Notes under the pieces: generated by a model
Databases searched by the model: none
The model's input: only the letters and a program-made list of their open reading frames with translations
Told to the model about the DNA's origin: nothing
Part shown: piece by piece, positions 44,147 through 54,167 of the stretch
Layout of the letters: every line of letters begins with the position of its first letter
Numbering within the stretch: the first letter of the stretch is position 1
DNA from: Shewanella saliphila
GTDB taxonomy: Bacteria > Pseudomonadota > Gammaproteobacteria > Enterobacterales > Shewanellaceae
Reading direction: 5' to 3'
Length of the DNA stretch: 59,232 nt
Assembly: GCF_014648295.1 (NCBI RefSeq)
Contig: NZ_BMQV01000025.1
Span: 1-59,232, forward strand
Translations under genes and position numbers: made by a program

Positions 44147-45247
44147 TTAGCTTGGGCTGTATTCAGGGTAATCGGTTAAGCCTTTTTCTGCGCCGCCAAA
44201 TAATGTCTCTGGCGTATGTGCTGCAAGTGGGTAACCGTGTTTAATGCGTGTAGGTAGATCAGGATTTGATACAAACGGGCGACCAAAACCAATCATATCA
44301 GCAAGCCCTGCTTCAATGGTTTGCGCAGCCGTTTGTGGGTTATATCGACCAGCGTAAATTAATGTACCTTTATATGCGGCTCTAACGGATTCTTTAAAGC
44401 CTTTTGGGGTTTCTGGCGCATCATCCCAATCCACTTCAGCAAAATGAATGTAAACCACATTGAGCTTATTCAACAGTGCAGCTGCAGCGACATAGGTTTC
44501 AACCGGATTAGCATCAACCGTTCCATTGAGCGAGGTAAACGGCGCAAGACGCACACCAACACGTTCAGCGCCAATGGCATCTGATACCGCAGTCACTACC
44601 TCTGCAAGAAAACGCAGGCGGTTTTCAATATTGCCGCCATATTCATCGGTACGATTATTGGCATTTGAGTCAATAAACTGATTAATTAAATAACCGTTTG
44701 CAGCATGGAGTTCAATACCATCAAAACCTGCTTCTATGGCATTGAGTGCAGCCTGGCGATATTGATCGACTACATGGTCAATATCGGCTTTACTCATGGC
44801 GCGTGGCATCACTACATCAACAAACCCCGGCGCATTTGAGCCATCATCCACAAACACTTTTACGTTTTCAGCTTTAAGCGCAGACGATGAAATAGGCTGC
44901 TCGCCATTAATGTTATCAGGGTGAGTCACGCGGCCAACATGCCAAAGCTGGGCGAAAATGGTGCCGCCTTTTGCATGTACAGCCTCAGTGACTTTTTGCC
45001 AACCAGCAATTTGTGCCGTACTGTAAATACCCGGTGTCCAGGCATAACCCTGGCCCATGGCGGAGATTTGTGTACCTTCAGCAACAATAAGACCTGCAGA
45101 TGCACGTTGGGCATAATATGTGGCCATAATATCGTTAGCTTCATTGCCCGGTTGCGTGGCGCGTGAGCGAGTCATTGGCGGCATAACAATACGGTTTTTT
45201 AAGGTTAAATTGCCCAGTTCAATCGGTTGAAATAATGTATCTGACAT
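44147..45247 (-). CDS. nemA: Alkene reductase / old yellow enzyme (NemA-type)
   Basis: FMN-dependent ene-reductase of the old yellow enzyme family, 366 residues. Start MSDTLFQPIELGNLTLKNRIVMPPMTRSRA is typical in its parts, with AQLWHVGR, HAANGYL (substrate-site H-x-x-N), NRTDEYGGNIENR and FGRPFVSNPDLP also present. ATG 45247 lies 8 bp after AAGGA; the frame extends upstream to 45352 over a gloA relic. In E. coli nemA sits in nemR-nemA-gloA; here a broken gloA lies directly upstream and nemR is missing. Confidence 0.9.
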   Translation of the reverse strand: MSDTLFQPIELGNLTLKNRIVMPPMTRSRATQPGNEANDIMATYYAQRASAGLIVAEGTQISAMGQGYAWTPGIYSTAQIAGWQKVTEAVHAKGGTIFAQLWHVGRVTHPDNINGEQPISSSALKAENVKVFVDDGSNAPGFVDVVMPRAMSKADIDHVVDQYRQAALNAIEAGFDGIELHAANGYLINQFIDSNANNRTDEYGGNIENRLRFLAEVVTAVSDAIGAERVGVRLAPFTSLNGTVDANPVETYVAAAALLNKLNVVYIHFAEVDWDDAPETPKGFKESVRAAYKGTLIYAGRYNPQTAAQTIEAGLADMIGFGRPFVSNPDLPTRIKHGYPLAAHTPETLFGGAEKGLTDYPEYSPS

Positions 45248-45260
45248 TGGGTATTCCTTA

Positions 45261-45420
45261 CTAAATTTGGATAAGTTCGATTTGGTAGCCATCAGGATCG
45301 ACGATAAAGGCGATGTGGACCGGCCCAGGTTCGCGGGTGACGCTGCCGCCACGGGCTTTAATCTCGTTACAGGTGCTTATCAAGATCGATAACACGAAGC
45401 ATAGTGTGCAAAAATTTCAT
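45261..45420 (-). pseudogene. gloA: Lactoylglutathione lyase relic with large internal deletion
   Basis: The minus strand begins with a good GloA start, [17 protein letters not shown], then stops after 16 codons at the junction. In another frame it resumes with the GloA C-terminal part, [16 protein letters not shown], then [18 protein letters not shown] and a stop. About 80 codons of the roughly 135-codon gene are missing, including metal-binding residues, and the KGGTT loop is also gone. The two ends are in the right order and orientation, so this is an internal deletion, not a chance match. The relic lies 14 bp upstream of nemA. Confidence 0.85.
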
Positions 45421-45578
45421 ATTTTTCTTTCACTGGCATCACACCAACACAATACATTGCGTTAGCGAATGAATATCAATTCTGCCAATGTACACCTAAG
45501 GCGAGTAAACATAAAATTATGATTTATTATCAATTTAATAAATTTTTGTTATCAATATGCAGTGGTACTAAAACGTAA

Positions 45579-46397
45579 CTAGGTGAGCAATTCATCCTCA
45601 ATCACCATGGCTTCTTTAATCTCATCACTGCTAAATCCTTTGCGTGACAAATAAGCATAAGCTTTCGATTTTTCTTTGTTATCAGCGAGGTTATAACGCT
45701 TTTTAGCCAGCTCATTTTTACAGCTTTGATAAAAATCGATATCATCAGATAAACTGAGTTGATACACAGTGTCTTCAAAGTTAGTCACATCAATCAGCCG
45801 TTGTTTGAGCTCTTGCAAAATGAGTGTTTTGCCTTTGCCTTTATTAAACAGCTTGATGATCTCACGGGATAAGTCAGCTTTGTCCGCTTTAATGGCTAAT
45901 TTTGATCGCAAGGTATCGCGCTGTGGATGTTGGGCTAACGCGTGGTCAATTTCGGCCCGCGAAAAACCTTTAGTGGTCATTTGCGCGTACACTTTCTCTT
46001 TGCTGGTGGCCTCAAAATGATCGTACTTATTACGTAATCTGGCAGCGGCCATGGCATAGCTATCTATTTGCTGTGCTTCCACCACTTGCCCAATAGCGTG
46101 TTCAATATCATTCATGGCAATGCCGCGTTGTTGTAACTTACGCTTAATTGCGCCAGCGCCCATTTCATTGCTAAACGCCAGTTCACAATAGCGCACGGCA
46201 AAATCAACATCTTGTTTGACATAGCCGCCTTCAATTAACCTGGCTAACACTGTGTCAACCCATTGTTGGTTATCGGTTTTGCGTTCAAGTTTGCTGCGGA
46301 TTTCATTAATGGTGAAATCCTGCTGGCTTAAATGCCAATAAGCACTATTGAAAACATTATCAATGGTTTTGGCTTGTCGAAGTGGAGGGCGCTGCAT
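45579..46397 (-). CDS. Enlarged RecX-family protein
   Basis: 273 residues from Met at 46397; a longer frame reaches 46436. RecX proteins are three-helix repeat modulators of RecA, usually about 150-170 residues. Here the first half has the family pattern (FNSAYWHLSQQDFTINEIRSKL, VKQDVDFAVRYCE, MGAGAIKRKLQQRGI in separate helices). The second half repeats the module: NKYDHFEATSKEKVYAQMTTKGFSRAEIDHAL is echoed by KKRYNLADNKEKSKAYAYLSRKGFSSDEIKEAM. The extra copies suggest an internal duplication. It is not next to recA, so a separate role is possible. Confidence 0.7.
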   Translation of the reverse strand: MQRPPLRQAKTIDNVFNSAYWHLSQQDFTINEIRSKLERKTDNQQWVDTVLARLIEGGYVKQDVDFAVRYCELAFSNEMGAGAIKRKLQQRGIAMNDIEHAIGQVVEAQQIDSYAMAAARLRNKYDHFEATSKEKVYAQMTTKGFSRAEIDHALAQHPQRDTLRSKLAIKADKADLSREIIKLFNKGKGKTLILQELKQRLIDVTNFEDTVYQLSLSDDIDFYQSCKNELAKKRYNLADNKEKSKAYAYLSRKGFSSDEIKEAMVIEDELLT

Positions 46398-46493
46398 AAT
46401 AGTGTGTAATGATAGAGTGATAATAGACTTAGCCACATTCTAGCAGAATGTGGCATAGGTTAGTTGCACATCGACAGCTCGTCTTATTATCGT

Positions 46494-47702
46494 TTATGGT
46501 GTTGTAAGATGATCAACAACATAAGCTTTGTTTTTAGCCAAATACCACATAATACTGGCTAAGGCGCCAATGCTAAATTGAATGATCGCCAAATTGTGGA
46601 TTAAATTATCTGGATGCAATGTCACCAAGGTCATCCCGATTGCACCAGCCATCATAGAGCAAAACTGGATCACCGCGACTGCAGAGCCTGTGTCACTGGT
46701 TTGTTGCTCTAGCATTAAGTTAATCCCAGGTACACGAGTCACAATCACCATTAATGTTGCAGGCGCGGCTAGGCAGGCAAACAACCACGGCGATAAGTGG
46801 CCTATGTTATAAGTCAGTACGCCAATCAACATTAATATCAAATAACACACACTAATAATGTTGCTGACCTTAACTCGGTTAGATAATTTGATGTAAATGG
46901 TGGGGCCAAATGAGGCAAATAGAGCATTAAAGGCAAACGCATAACTAAAGGTTTGTTCTGATAAACCAAAACCGTCGATATAAATGTATGAACCGGCGGC
47001 TAAAAACGACATCAAGGTCATCGGTGGCAAGGTGAAAATGAGCAGTAGCGAAATAAATTTAGGGTTATTTGACACCACAGCGAGTCGGCCCCATGAGCGT
47101 AAAACTGAGCCGGTATAGCGTTGCTCTATGGTTTCACGAAAACCAAAGGCCAACACTGTCGATAACGCGCCAAAAATCGCCAGTGCGACAAACATCATAT
47201 GCCACGAGCCAATTTTTAATAAAAATGCCCCCAGAACCGGAGCAACCATAGGTGCAATAATCACTAACGACATAATTGTCGCCATAATTTTTTCGCGCTC
47301 GCGACCATCATATAAGTCTTTAACGATAGCAGTGGCAACTACTGTGACTGCGCTGCCACCAAAAGCTTGTACTAGCCGCGCGCTAATCAGCATTTCAACA
47401 TTGTTTGCCATTGCACACAGCAAACTGGCCACCACATAAATCCCTAAACCGAGCAACATAATGGGTTTACGGCCAAACTTTTCACTTAATGGCCCCCAAA
47501 ATAATAAGCCCAGCGCATACGTGACAAAGTAAACACTCAGGGTAAGGTTGACCATGGTTTGAGTGGTATTCAGCATCTCGACCATCGTAGGCAAGGCTGG
47601 TAAATACAGATCGGTTGTTAACGGCGGAAATGCGCTAACAATTACTAAAAAGAATAATGTACCAGACGGGCCTAACACGGGCTGTTTAACGTTCAATCTC
47701 AT
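46494..47702 (-). CDS. MFS multidrug efflux protein, Bcr/CflA type
   Basis: 402 residues, 12 transmembrane helices. The Bcr/CflA hallmarks are present: DLYLPALPTMVEML in the first loop, VYFVTYALGLLFWGPLSEKFGRKP with the MFS motif A in the 2-3 loop, and LVQAFGGSA in helix 4. Drug:H+ antiporter family; substrate unknown. Divergent from macA. Confidence 0.9.
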   Translation of the reverse strand: MRLNVKQPVLGPSGTLFFLVIVSAFPPLTTDLYLPALPTMVEMLNTTQTMVNLTLSVYFVTYALGLLFWGPLSEKFGRKPIMLLGLGIYVVASLLCAMANNVEMLISARLVQAFGGSAVTVVATAIVKDLYDGREREKIMATIMSLVIIAPMVAPVLGAFLLKIGSWHMMFVALAIFGALSTVLAFGFRETIEQRYTGSVLRSWGRLAVVSNNPKFISLLLIFTLPPMTLMSFLAAGSYIYIDGFGLSEQTFSYAFAFNALFASFGPTIYIKLSNRVKVSNIISVCYLILMLIGVLTYNIGHLSPWLFACLAAPATLMVIVTRVPGINLMLEQQTSDTGSAVAVIQFCSMMAGAIGMTLVTLHPDNLIHNLAIIQFSIGALASIMWYLAKNKAYVVDHLTTP

Positions 47703-48032
47703 ACTCCAATTGATTGCAATTCATTAGCAATACATATCGACTGTTTATGATACCGCATTAGGGGTTAAGACAGGGTTAACTTGAGTGGCTTACTGGCAAA
47801 CAAACATAAAACTTTATAATTTAAAAACATATTGTTACATATCTATTTACATTCAATTACGTTGTGCAGACATAGTTTTACAGCGCGGCATGTAAAATTA
47901 TCTCATCAAAATAATACGCTAAATGCCTAGCGTCAAAAACATCACGTTAAACCTTGAACATTTTTGATGTGTTAACGATCAAAATCACTCATTGTAATTA
48001 ACCCATGTTATACCTGTGGATGTGACTCAAAC
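47703..48032. other. Divergent intergenic region MFS/macA
   Basis: 330 bp, AT-rich, without a gene. It carries two inverted repeats: TTTTACA-N8-TGTAAAA (47876-47897) and ACGCTA-N6-TAGCGT (47916-47933). Either could be an operator for macAB or the divergent MFS pump. No -35/-10 pair is clear enough to call. Confidence 0.5.
47876..47897. promoter_or_regulatory. Inverted repeat upstream of macAB, candidate operator
   Basis: TTTTACA (47876-47882) and TGTAAAA (47891-47897), perfect 7-bp arms 8 bp apart, 136 bp before macA and 174 bp before the divergent MFS gene. No regulator gene is adjacent. Confidence 0.4.
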
Positions 48033-49223
48033 ATGAAAAAAACCAGTAGAAAAAAACTGATTATCGTCATTATTGCAATCGTGTTGATTATTTCAGGCGG
48101 TGCTTTTTTTGCCTTAAACAGCGGCAGCCCAGCACCAAGTTATGCCACTGAGCCGGTTCGCCGTGGTGATATTGAAAACAGTGTGCTGGCAAATGGCATG
48201 CTGCAAGCGTCTAAGTTAGTCAGCGTGGGCGCGCAGGCTTCAGGCCAAATTATCAATTTACCGGTTACGCTTGGGCAGCTGGTTAAACAGGGCGAGTTAA
48301 TTGCTCAAATAGACAGCTTAACTCAGCAAAACACCTTAAAAGAAGCCATTGCTTCACTCACAAGTAACAAAGCGGAATACCGCGCCAAACAAGCGCAAAT
48401 AAACCAGGCTCAACAAGAGTTTGACCGACAAAAAGCCATGTTGGCCGATAACGCCAGTTCAAAAGCAGATTATGAATCAGCCCAAGCATCCCTGTTAGTA
48501 TATCAAGCCGAACTCGACCAACTCATGGCGCAACAAGAACAGGTTAAACTCAGTGTAGAAAGCGCGCAGCTTGATTTGGGTTATACCACTATTAAAGCAC
48601 CAATGGATGGCATTGTGGTGTACACCGCTGTGACAGTTGGTCAAACCGTTAACTCATCACAATCGACTCCAACCATTGTTGAGTTAGCTGATTTAAGTCA
48701 AATGACCGTCAAGGCGCAAATATCAGAAGCTGATGTGATTAAAGTTAAACCTGGGCAATCGGTATACTTTACAATTTTAGGTCAACCTCAAAAGCGTTTC
48801 CATGCCACCTTACGCGCCATTGAACCTGGGCCGACCATTATGGACGGTGATGACAGTGACATGACCTCAAGTGACACCGACGCCATTTATTACAACGGCC
48901 TATTTGATGTTGATAACCCTGACGGTGTGTTACGTATTGGCATGACCGCAGAAGTGTCGATTATTCTTAATCAAGCTAAAGATGTCATTGTGGTGCCTTC
49001 GCAAATATTACAAAGAAATCCGGGGCCAAGACCTAGCTATAGTGTGCCGGTGTTAGTGAATGATGAAATTGAATATCGCAATGTTAGTGTTGGGATAAAC
49101 AATAAAGTTAACGCTGAGATTACCGAAGGACTTGAAGAAGGCGACCAAATCGTACTCGGGGCAGCTTCATCCGATACCGTTAGTAACCAACGAGGCAATC
49201 GTCGCCCACCGATGGGGTTCTAA
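48033..49223 (+). CDS. macA: MacA-type periplasmic adaptor
   Basis: Membrane fusion protein of 396 residues. One N-terminal transmembrane anchor (about 8-28), then a barrel-sandwich/lipoyl region starting SVGAQASGQIINLPV, a coiled-coil hairpin (about 95-185, rich in Gln/Ala/Glu), and the second lipoyl half (YTTIKAPMDGIVV). MacA couples MacB to an outer-membrane factor. Gap to macB is 3 bp. Confidence 0.92.
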   Translation: MKKTSRKKLIIVIIAIVLIISGGAFFALNSGSPAPSYATEPVRRGDIENSVLANGMLQASKLVSVGAQASGQIINLPVTLGQLVKQGELIAQIDSLTQQNTLKEAIASLTSNKAEYRAKQAQINQAQQEFDRQKAMLADNASSKADYESAQASLLVYQAELDQLMAQQEQVKLSVESAQLDLGYTTIKAPMDGIVVYTAVTVGQTVNSSQSTPTIVELADLSQMTVKAQISEADVIKVKPGQSVYFTILGQPQKRFHATLRAIEPGPTIMDGDDSDMTSSDTDAIYYNGLFDVDNPDGVLRIGMTAEVSIILNQAKDVIVVPSQILQRNPGPRPSYSVPVLVNDEIEYRNVSVGINNKVNAEITEGLEEGDQIVLGAASSDTVSNQRGNRRPPMGF

Positions 49224-49226
49224 GCA

Positions 49227-51170
49227 ATGAATGAAGCTTCACTACTTAGTATTTCAGGTGTTTATCGCTCATTTAGTGCAGGCGAGCAACAACTCACTGT
49301 ACTAAACGACATTAATCTCGACATTAACCGCGGTGAAATGGTGGCAATTGTTGGCGCTTCTGGCTCGGGCAAGTCCACCTTAATGAATATATTAGGCTGT
49401 TTAGACAAACCGTCTGAAGGCCAATATTTCATTAATGGTCAAGACACCTCCACCATGGATGCAGACCAACTGGCGCAATTACGCCGTGAACATTTTGGTT
49501 TTATCTTTCAGCGTTATCATTTATTGGGCGATCTTGATGCTGTCGGTAACGTTGAAATCCCAGCCATTTATGCTGGTAAAGATAAAAAACAGCGTACCGA
49601 ACGTGCCCAAGGTTTATTGTCTCGGTTAGGCCTTGCTGATCGACTTGACCATAAACCCGGCCAACTCAGTGGCGGGCAGCAACAACGTGTCAGTGTGGCG
49701 CGAGCGCTGATGAATGGCGGCGATGTTATCTTAGCCGACGAGCCAACCGGTGCACTTGATAGTCACAGCGGTAAAGAGATGATGAACTTACTGCAAGAGC
49801 TTCATCAAGATGGTCACACCATTATTTTGGTCACCCACGACATGGACGTTGCTCATTTTGCCGATCGCATTATTGAGCTTAAAGACGGGGTGATTATTCG
49901 TGATGTTGAGAATGCAAAGCCCACTCAACACAAGACATTACCTGAGGTGCCAAGCACGAAAACTTCGTGGTTAAATTGGGACCGTTACATCGAAGCATTT
50001 AAAATGGCTTTACTGGCCATGTTATCGCATCGGTTACGCACCTTTTTAACCATGCTTGGCATTATTATTGGTATCGCATCAGTGGTATCAGTGGTGGCGC
50101 TCGGAGAAGGCTCGCGGCAATCCGTGTTAGAAAACATCAGTTCCATGGGAACCAACACCATTGATATCCGCTCCGGCACCGGGTTTGGTGACAGAAGATC
50201 CGCTAGGATCCGCACATTAACCGCACAAGACAGCGAGTCGCTTAAAGTGCTGCCCTATGTTGACAGCGTGACACCTTCAATCAGTAGTTCAGGCACAATT
50301 CGTTATGGCAACCAAGCGGTTTCAGCCAGTTTCAGCGGCGTGGGCCTCGATTACTTTAGGGTGCGTGGCTACACGCTAGCCGCCGGCCAATATTGGGATG
50401 ATGACAGCGAAACCGTCATGGCACAGCAAGCGGTAATTGACGACAATACACGTAAATCGTTGTTTCCTGAGCGTCCAGCCGTGGGTGAAGTGATTTTTCT
50501 TGATGACTTACCCGTGCGCATTATTGGCGTCACTAAAGCCAAAGAAAGTGCCTTTGGTAACAGTGATTCACTCAATGTTTGGGTGCCTTACACAACCGTG
50601 TCGGCACGTATGGTCGGTCAGCGCTACCTAGACAGTATTACAGTAAGGATTGATCAATCTGCATCAAGCAGTGCCGCAGAACAAGGCATTATTGCCCTAT
50701 TAAAAATGCGCCATGGTACCGAAGATTTTTTCACCATCAATACTGACACGATCCGTCAAAGTATCGAAAAAACCACCCAAACCATGACATTGCTTATTTC
50801 AGCCATTGCGGTTATTTCGCTGATCGTTGGCGGGATTGGGGTAATGAACATTATGTTGGTGTCAGTCACCGAACGTACCCGAGAAATTGGTGTGCGTATG
50901 GCGGTAGGGGCAAGGCAAGGGGATATATTGCGCCAGTTTCTTATTGAGGCGGTGTTAGTGTGTTTATGTGGTGGCGCCATTGGTATTGGCCTTGCGTACT
51001 TAATTGGCCAAATCTTTGCCTTTACCGGCGGGAGTTTCCAAATGATTTACTCTACCGCATCCATTGTTGCTGCATTTGCCTGCTCAACGTTAATTGGAAT
51101 TTTGTTTGGCTTTTTACCGGCACGCAATGCGGCACAGCTCGACCCCGTTGATGCGTTAGCGAGAGAATAA
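49227..51170 (+). CDS. macB: MacB-type ABC transporter
   Basis: ATPase-permease fusion of 647 residues. The N-terminal ABC domain has P-loop GASGSGKS (43-50), signature [15 protein letters not shown], Walker [13 protein letters not shown] and the H-loop VTHDMD. One helix (about 265-290), a large periplasmic domain, and three C-terminal helices complete the MacB topology. It transports macrolides or peptides/toxins with MacA. Followed by its OMF after 2 bp. Confidence 0.95.
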   Translation: MNEASLLSISGVYRSFSAGEQQLTVLNDINLDINRGEMVAIVGASGSGKSTLMNILGCLDKPSEGQYFINGQDTSTMDADQLAQLRREHFGFIFQRYHLLGDLDAVGNVEIPAIYAGKDKKQRTERAQGLLSRLGLADRLDHKPGQLSGGQQQRVSVARALMNGGDVILADEPTGALDSHSGKEMMNLLQELHQDGHTIILVTHDMDVAHFADRIIELKDGVIIRDVENAKPTQHKTLPEVPSTKTSWLNWDRYIEAFKMALLAMLSHRLRTFLTMLGIIIGIASVVSVVALGEGSRQSVLENISSMGTNTIDIRSGTGFGDRRSARIRTLTAQDSESLKVLPYVDSVTPSISSSGTIRYGNQAVSASFSGVGLDYFRVRGYTLAAGQYWDDDSETVMAQQAVIDDNTRKSLFPERPAVGEVIFLDDLPVRIIGVTKAKESAFGNSDSLNVWVPYTTVSARMVGQRYLDSITVRIDQSASSSAAEQGIIALLKMRHGTEDFFTINTDTIRQSIEKTTQTMTLLISAIAVISLIVGGIGVMNIMLVSVTERTREIGVRMAVGARQGDILRQFLIEAVLVCLCGGAIGIGLAYLIGQIFAFTGGSFQMIYSTASIVAAFACSTLIGILFGFLPARNAAQLDPVDALARE

Positions 51171-51172
51171 TA

Positions 51173-52570
51173 ATGATAAACCCAAGTTTTACACTCAAAC
51201 TGTCAAGTATTGCTCTGTGCATGTCGCTCACTACCGCCTGCAGTAGCTTTACTCACACTGATTTTACGCCGCCAGATGTTAGCATTCCTGCAAGCTGGCA
51301 AAGTGTTAGTGTTAATCAACAAGTTAAACTTGACCCTTGGTGGCAACGCTTTAACAACCCAGAACTTAACCAGCTTATCGAGCAAGTGTTATTAACCAAT
51401 AACGATTTAGCGCTTGCCACGTTAACCTTACGCAGTGCTAGGCTACAAGCGGGATTAACTGACACACAACGCTACCCACAAGTGAGTGCCAGCGTGAATG
51501 GCGACAAAAGCAAAAATCTAGATGGCGGGGCAAGCGTAAGTGACTATGGCACTAACGTATCACTGAGTTACGAAGTGGATTTATGGGGCCGAGTTTCTGC
51601 CGATATGGATGCAGCTAAATGGGCCAGTTTAGCCAGCGAGCAAGACAGAGAAAGCACCGCCCAAAGTTTAGTGTCCACCACGGCCATATTGTATTGGCAA
51701 ATTGGTTATCTAAAACAAAGCCTTACTCTTAGCCAAAATAGTATTGATTATGCCTTGCAAACTTATGATCTTGCAGAGCGTCAATATCGTTCTGGCTCCG
51801 TGTCGCAACTCAATGTATTTGAGGCAAAACGCAGCTTAGCAGGGCAACAGGCAAGCCATAGCGAGCTTGAGCAGCAACTCGTTGAAGCGCAAAATGCACT
51901 GGCCATATTGTTTAACCAGCCGCCAGCAAAAATGGCCATTAATATCAAACAATTGCCAGACGCTGAACTGCCTAGCATTGCAGCAGGTATTCCTGCCGAT
52001 GTGTTAATTCGCAGGCCAGATGTGAAATCGGCACTGTATGAACTTAAATCTGCTTATTCAGCAAAAGATGCCACATTTGCCGGTTACTTACCTACCTTGT
52101 CACTTTCTGGCTCGTTAGGAACATCATCAACAGAGCTAAAAGAGTTATTGCAAAACCCCATTGGTACACTGGGAGCAAATTTACTATTGCCATTTGTGCA
52201 ATGGAACGAAATGCAATTGTATAAAGAGCTTGCCACAGTGGAGGTCGAGTCGGCCGTTGTGAGCTACAGACAAACCTTGTACAACGCCTTTCAAGAAGTC
52301 GATAACGCTATTTCTGCACGGCAACATTATCAATATCAAGCACAAAAGTTACGTGAGCAATATCAAGCAGCCATAGCTGCGGAGCAGATTTACGCCAGCC
52401 AATACCGCCATGGCGCAGTGAGTATTCAAGACTGGTTAGATGCACAAGAAACCCAGCGCAGCGCCGAAGTGTCGTTATTAGCCAACCGCTATAATTTGTT
52501 CAGCGCCCAAGCGACCTTGTATCAAGCCCTTGGGGGCAGTGATATTGCGCCGCCAATTACAAATAACTGA
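51173..52570 (+). CDS. Outer-membrane efflux lipoprotein (TolC/NodT-like), MacAB partner
   Basis: 465 residues. Lipoprotein signal with lipobox LTTAC (lipidated C23), then two OEP repeats, e.g. LDPWWQRFNNPELNQLIEQVL, SYEVDLWGR, RRPDVKSALYEL and QEVDNAIS. It forms the outer-membrane channel for the MacAB pair, 2 bp downstream of macB. Ends with a strong terminator. Confidence 0.92.
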   Translation: MINPSFTLKLSSIALCMSLTTACSSFTHTDFTPPDVSIPASWQSVSVNQQVKLDPWWQRFNNPELNQLIEQVLLTNNDLALATLTLRSARLQAGLTDTQRYPQVSASVNGDKSKNLDGGASVSDYGTNVSLSYEVDLWGRVSADMDAAKWASLASEQDRESTAQSLVSTTAILYWQIGYLKQSLTLSQNSIDYALQTYDLAERQYRSGSVSQLNVFEAKRSLAGQQASHSELEQQLVEAQNALAILFNQPPAKMAINIKQLPDAELPSIAAGIPADVLIRRPDVKSALYELKSAYSAKDATFAGYLPTLSLSGSLGTSSTELKELLQNPIGTLGANLLLPFVQWNEMQLYKELATVEVESAVVSYRQTLYNAFQEVDNAISARQHYQYQAQKLREQYQAAIAAEQIYASQYRHGAVSIQDWLDAQETQRSAEVSLLANRYNLFSAQATLYQALGGSDIAPPITNN

Positions 52571-52958
52571 TGCTTTGGTACAACGAATGCTTTCGTGATT
52601 GCACCATAAACATAGCAAGCACGATAGTTCGTGTATCAGCAGCAAAAATCCAATATCAGCCATGATATTGGATTTTTGCTTTAGTGATGGTTTTTATGCT
52701 GCTCTAATATGCTTTTAGTTCGCTGCTTTATGCTTGGTCACTCATATCACCAGAATAAGGTTAACATTCTGATCATTATACTCATCACTTAACACTCGCT
52801 AATTGGTCTGATCACTCTTAATGACTCATTAATCTGCGCAACCTTAACCCACCATTAACCACCCGTTAGTTATCCTTAGGTAACATCAAGTCTTTGTGGA
52901 TACATGAACGTCAGTCCACTTAATGATATCGAGTACTTATTATAACGAGGATAGCTTA
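52571..52958. other. Intergenic region between the two efflux operons
   Basis: 388 bp. The first third holds an 18-bp-stem terminator (52641-52680). The rest is AT-rich with scattered short repeats; no regulator gene or convincing operator for the RND operon is seen. Confidence 0.5.
52641..52680 (+). terminator. Terminator of the macAB-OMF operon
   Basis: Perfect 18-bp stem (52641-52658 with 52663-52680), 4-nt loop GCCA, the 3' arm ending in GATTTTTGCT. Confidence 0.85.
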
Positions 52959-54164
52959 ATGAATATGTACCTAAGGGGTTCAATAGGTCTTTTTATCACA
53001 GTGTTGTTGCTTAGCGGTTGTGAGCAACAAAACGTGTCGCAAGTCGCAACACCTCAAATGGCCCAGGCTACAGCAGTTTCTTATGTAAAAGTAAGCCTCT
53101 CTACACATAATATTGATACCAAATTGCAAGGTCGAGTGACGGCCTCAAAAGAGGCAGAAGTGCGTCCACAGGTAAGCGGTATTATTCAAAAGCGTTTATT
53201 TACCGAAGGCCAAATGGTGGAACAAGGCCAAACGTTATATCAAATTGAATCTGAAACATATCAAGCCGCTTATAACGAGGCAAAAGCAACCTTAAACAGC
53301 GCTGTGGCGGTATTTGATGCGGCAAAATTAAAAGATGAACGTTACGCCAATTTATTAAAAATTGAAGGCGTGTCTCAGCAAGATGCCGACGAGGCACATG
53401 CCGCACATATTGAGGCAAAAGCCAATGTTGAAATGTATCAAGCGGCAGTAGACACGGCAAAAATCAACCTTAAATATACTAAAGTGTTGGCACCAATCTC
53501 TGGCCGCATTGGCATCTCTTCGGTCACTGAAGGTGCCCTTGTGAGTGCTCAACAAGATTCAGCCTTAGCGACAATTAGAACGTTAGACCCTATTTATGTC
53601 GACATGACCCAAAGCAGTAAATCGTTGCTTAAAATGCGCAAATTAATGCTCGACAAGGGCATCAATCAAGGCACAACAGATGTCACGCTAACCCTAGAAG
53701 ATGGTAGCGACTATGAACTAACCGGTGAACTAAAAATGCAAGAAGTTGCCGTAGATGCGTCTACGGGAGCGGTAACGTTACGTGCAGAATTTCCTAATCC
53801 TAATGGCTTTCTACTTCCAGGCATGTTTGTGCGTGCTAGCGTAAATGAAGGTGTCAATAACAAGGCAATTTTGGTACCACAGCAGGGCATTTATCATAGT
53901 GCGACAGATAAAACATATGCCTATGTGATCAATCAAGACAACATGGTTGAAAAGCGTAGCGTAGAAATTGCAAGCGCCGTAGATAACAAATGGGTAGTGA
54001 CTGATGGACTGTCGAGTAATGACAAGCTACTTGTTGAAGGCTCTAGTAAAGTACGACCTGGCAGCCAAGTTAAGCCGATCCAAGTAGAAATGGACAGCTA
54101 CGGGGTGATGATTGCTCACGTTGATAATGACCAAGTGACACTTGCTTCACAAGGGAGTAAATAA
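52959..54164 (+). CDS. RND efflux periplasmic adaptor (AcrA-like lipoprotein)
   Basis: 401 residues from ATG 52959 (GAGG lies 8 bp upstream; an earlier in-frame start at 52923 lacks one). Lipobox LLLSGC (C21). Typical adaptor motifs: EAEVRPQVSGIIQKRLFTEGQ, LKYTKVLAPISGRIG in the lipoyl domain around the hairpin, and LLPGMFVRASV near the membrane-proximal part. First of three genes with the RND pump and OMF. Confidence 0.92.
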   Translation: MNMYLRGSIGLFITVLLLSGCEQQNVSQVATPQMAQATAVSYVKVSLSTHNIDTKLQGRVTASKEAEVRPQVSGIIQKRLFTEGQMVEQGQTLYQIESETYQAAYNEAKATLNSAVAVFDAAKLKDERYANLLKIEGVSQQDADEAHAAHIEAKANVEMYQAAVDTAKINLKYTKVLAPISGRIGISSVTEGALVSAQQDSALATIRTLDPIYVDMTQSSKSLLKMRKLMLDKGINQGTTDVTLTLEDGSDYELTGELKMQEVAVDASTGAVTLRAEFPNPNGFLLPGMFVRASVNEGVNNKAILVPQQGIYHSATDKTYAYVINQDNMVEKRSVEIASAVDNKWVVTDGLSSNDKLLVEGSSKVRPGSQVKPIQVEMDSYGVMIAHVDNDQVTLASQGSK

Positions 54165-54167
54165 CTT

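Noticed and set aside
45248..45352. N-terminal extension of the alkene reductase to 45352
   Set aside because: The extra residues come from the gloA relic read in a different frame, and a good ribosome site supports the start at 45247.
52869..52884. Imperfect palindrome GTTATCCTTAGGTAAC upstream of the RND operon
   Set aside because: Only the outer four bases on each side pair fully and there is no neighbouring regulator to support it as an operator.
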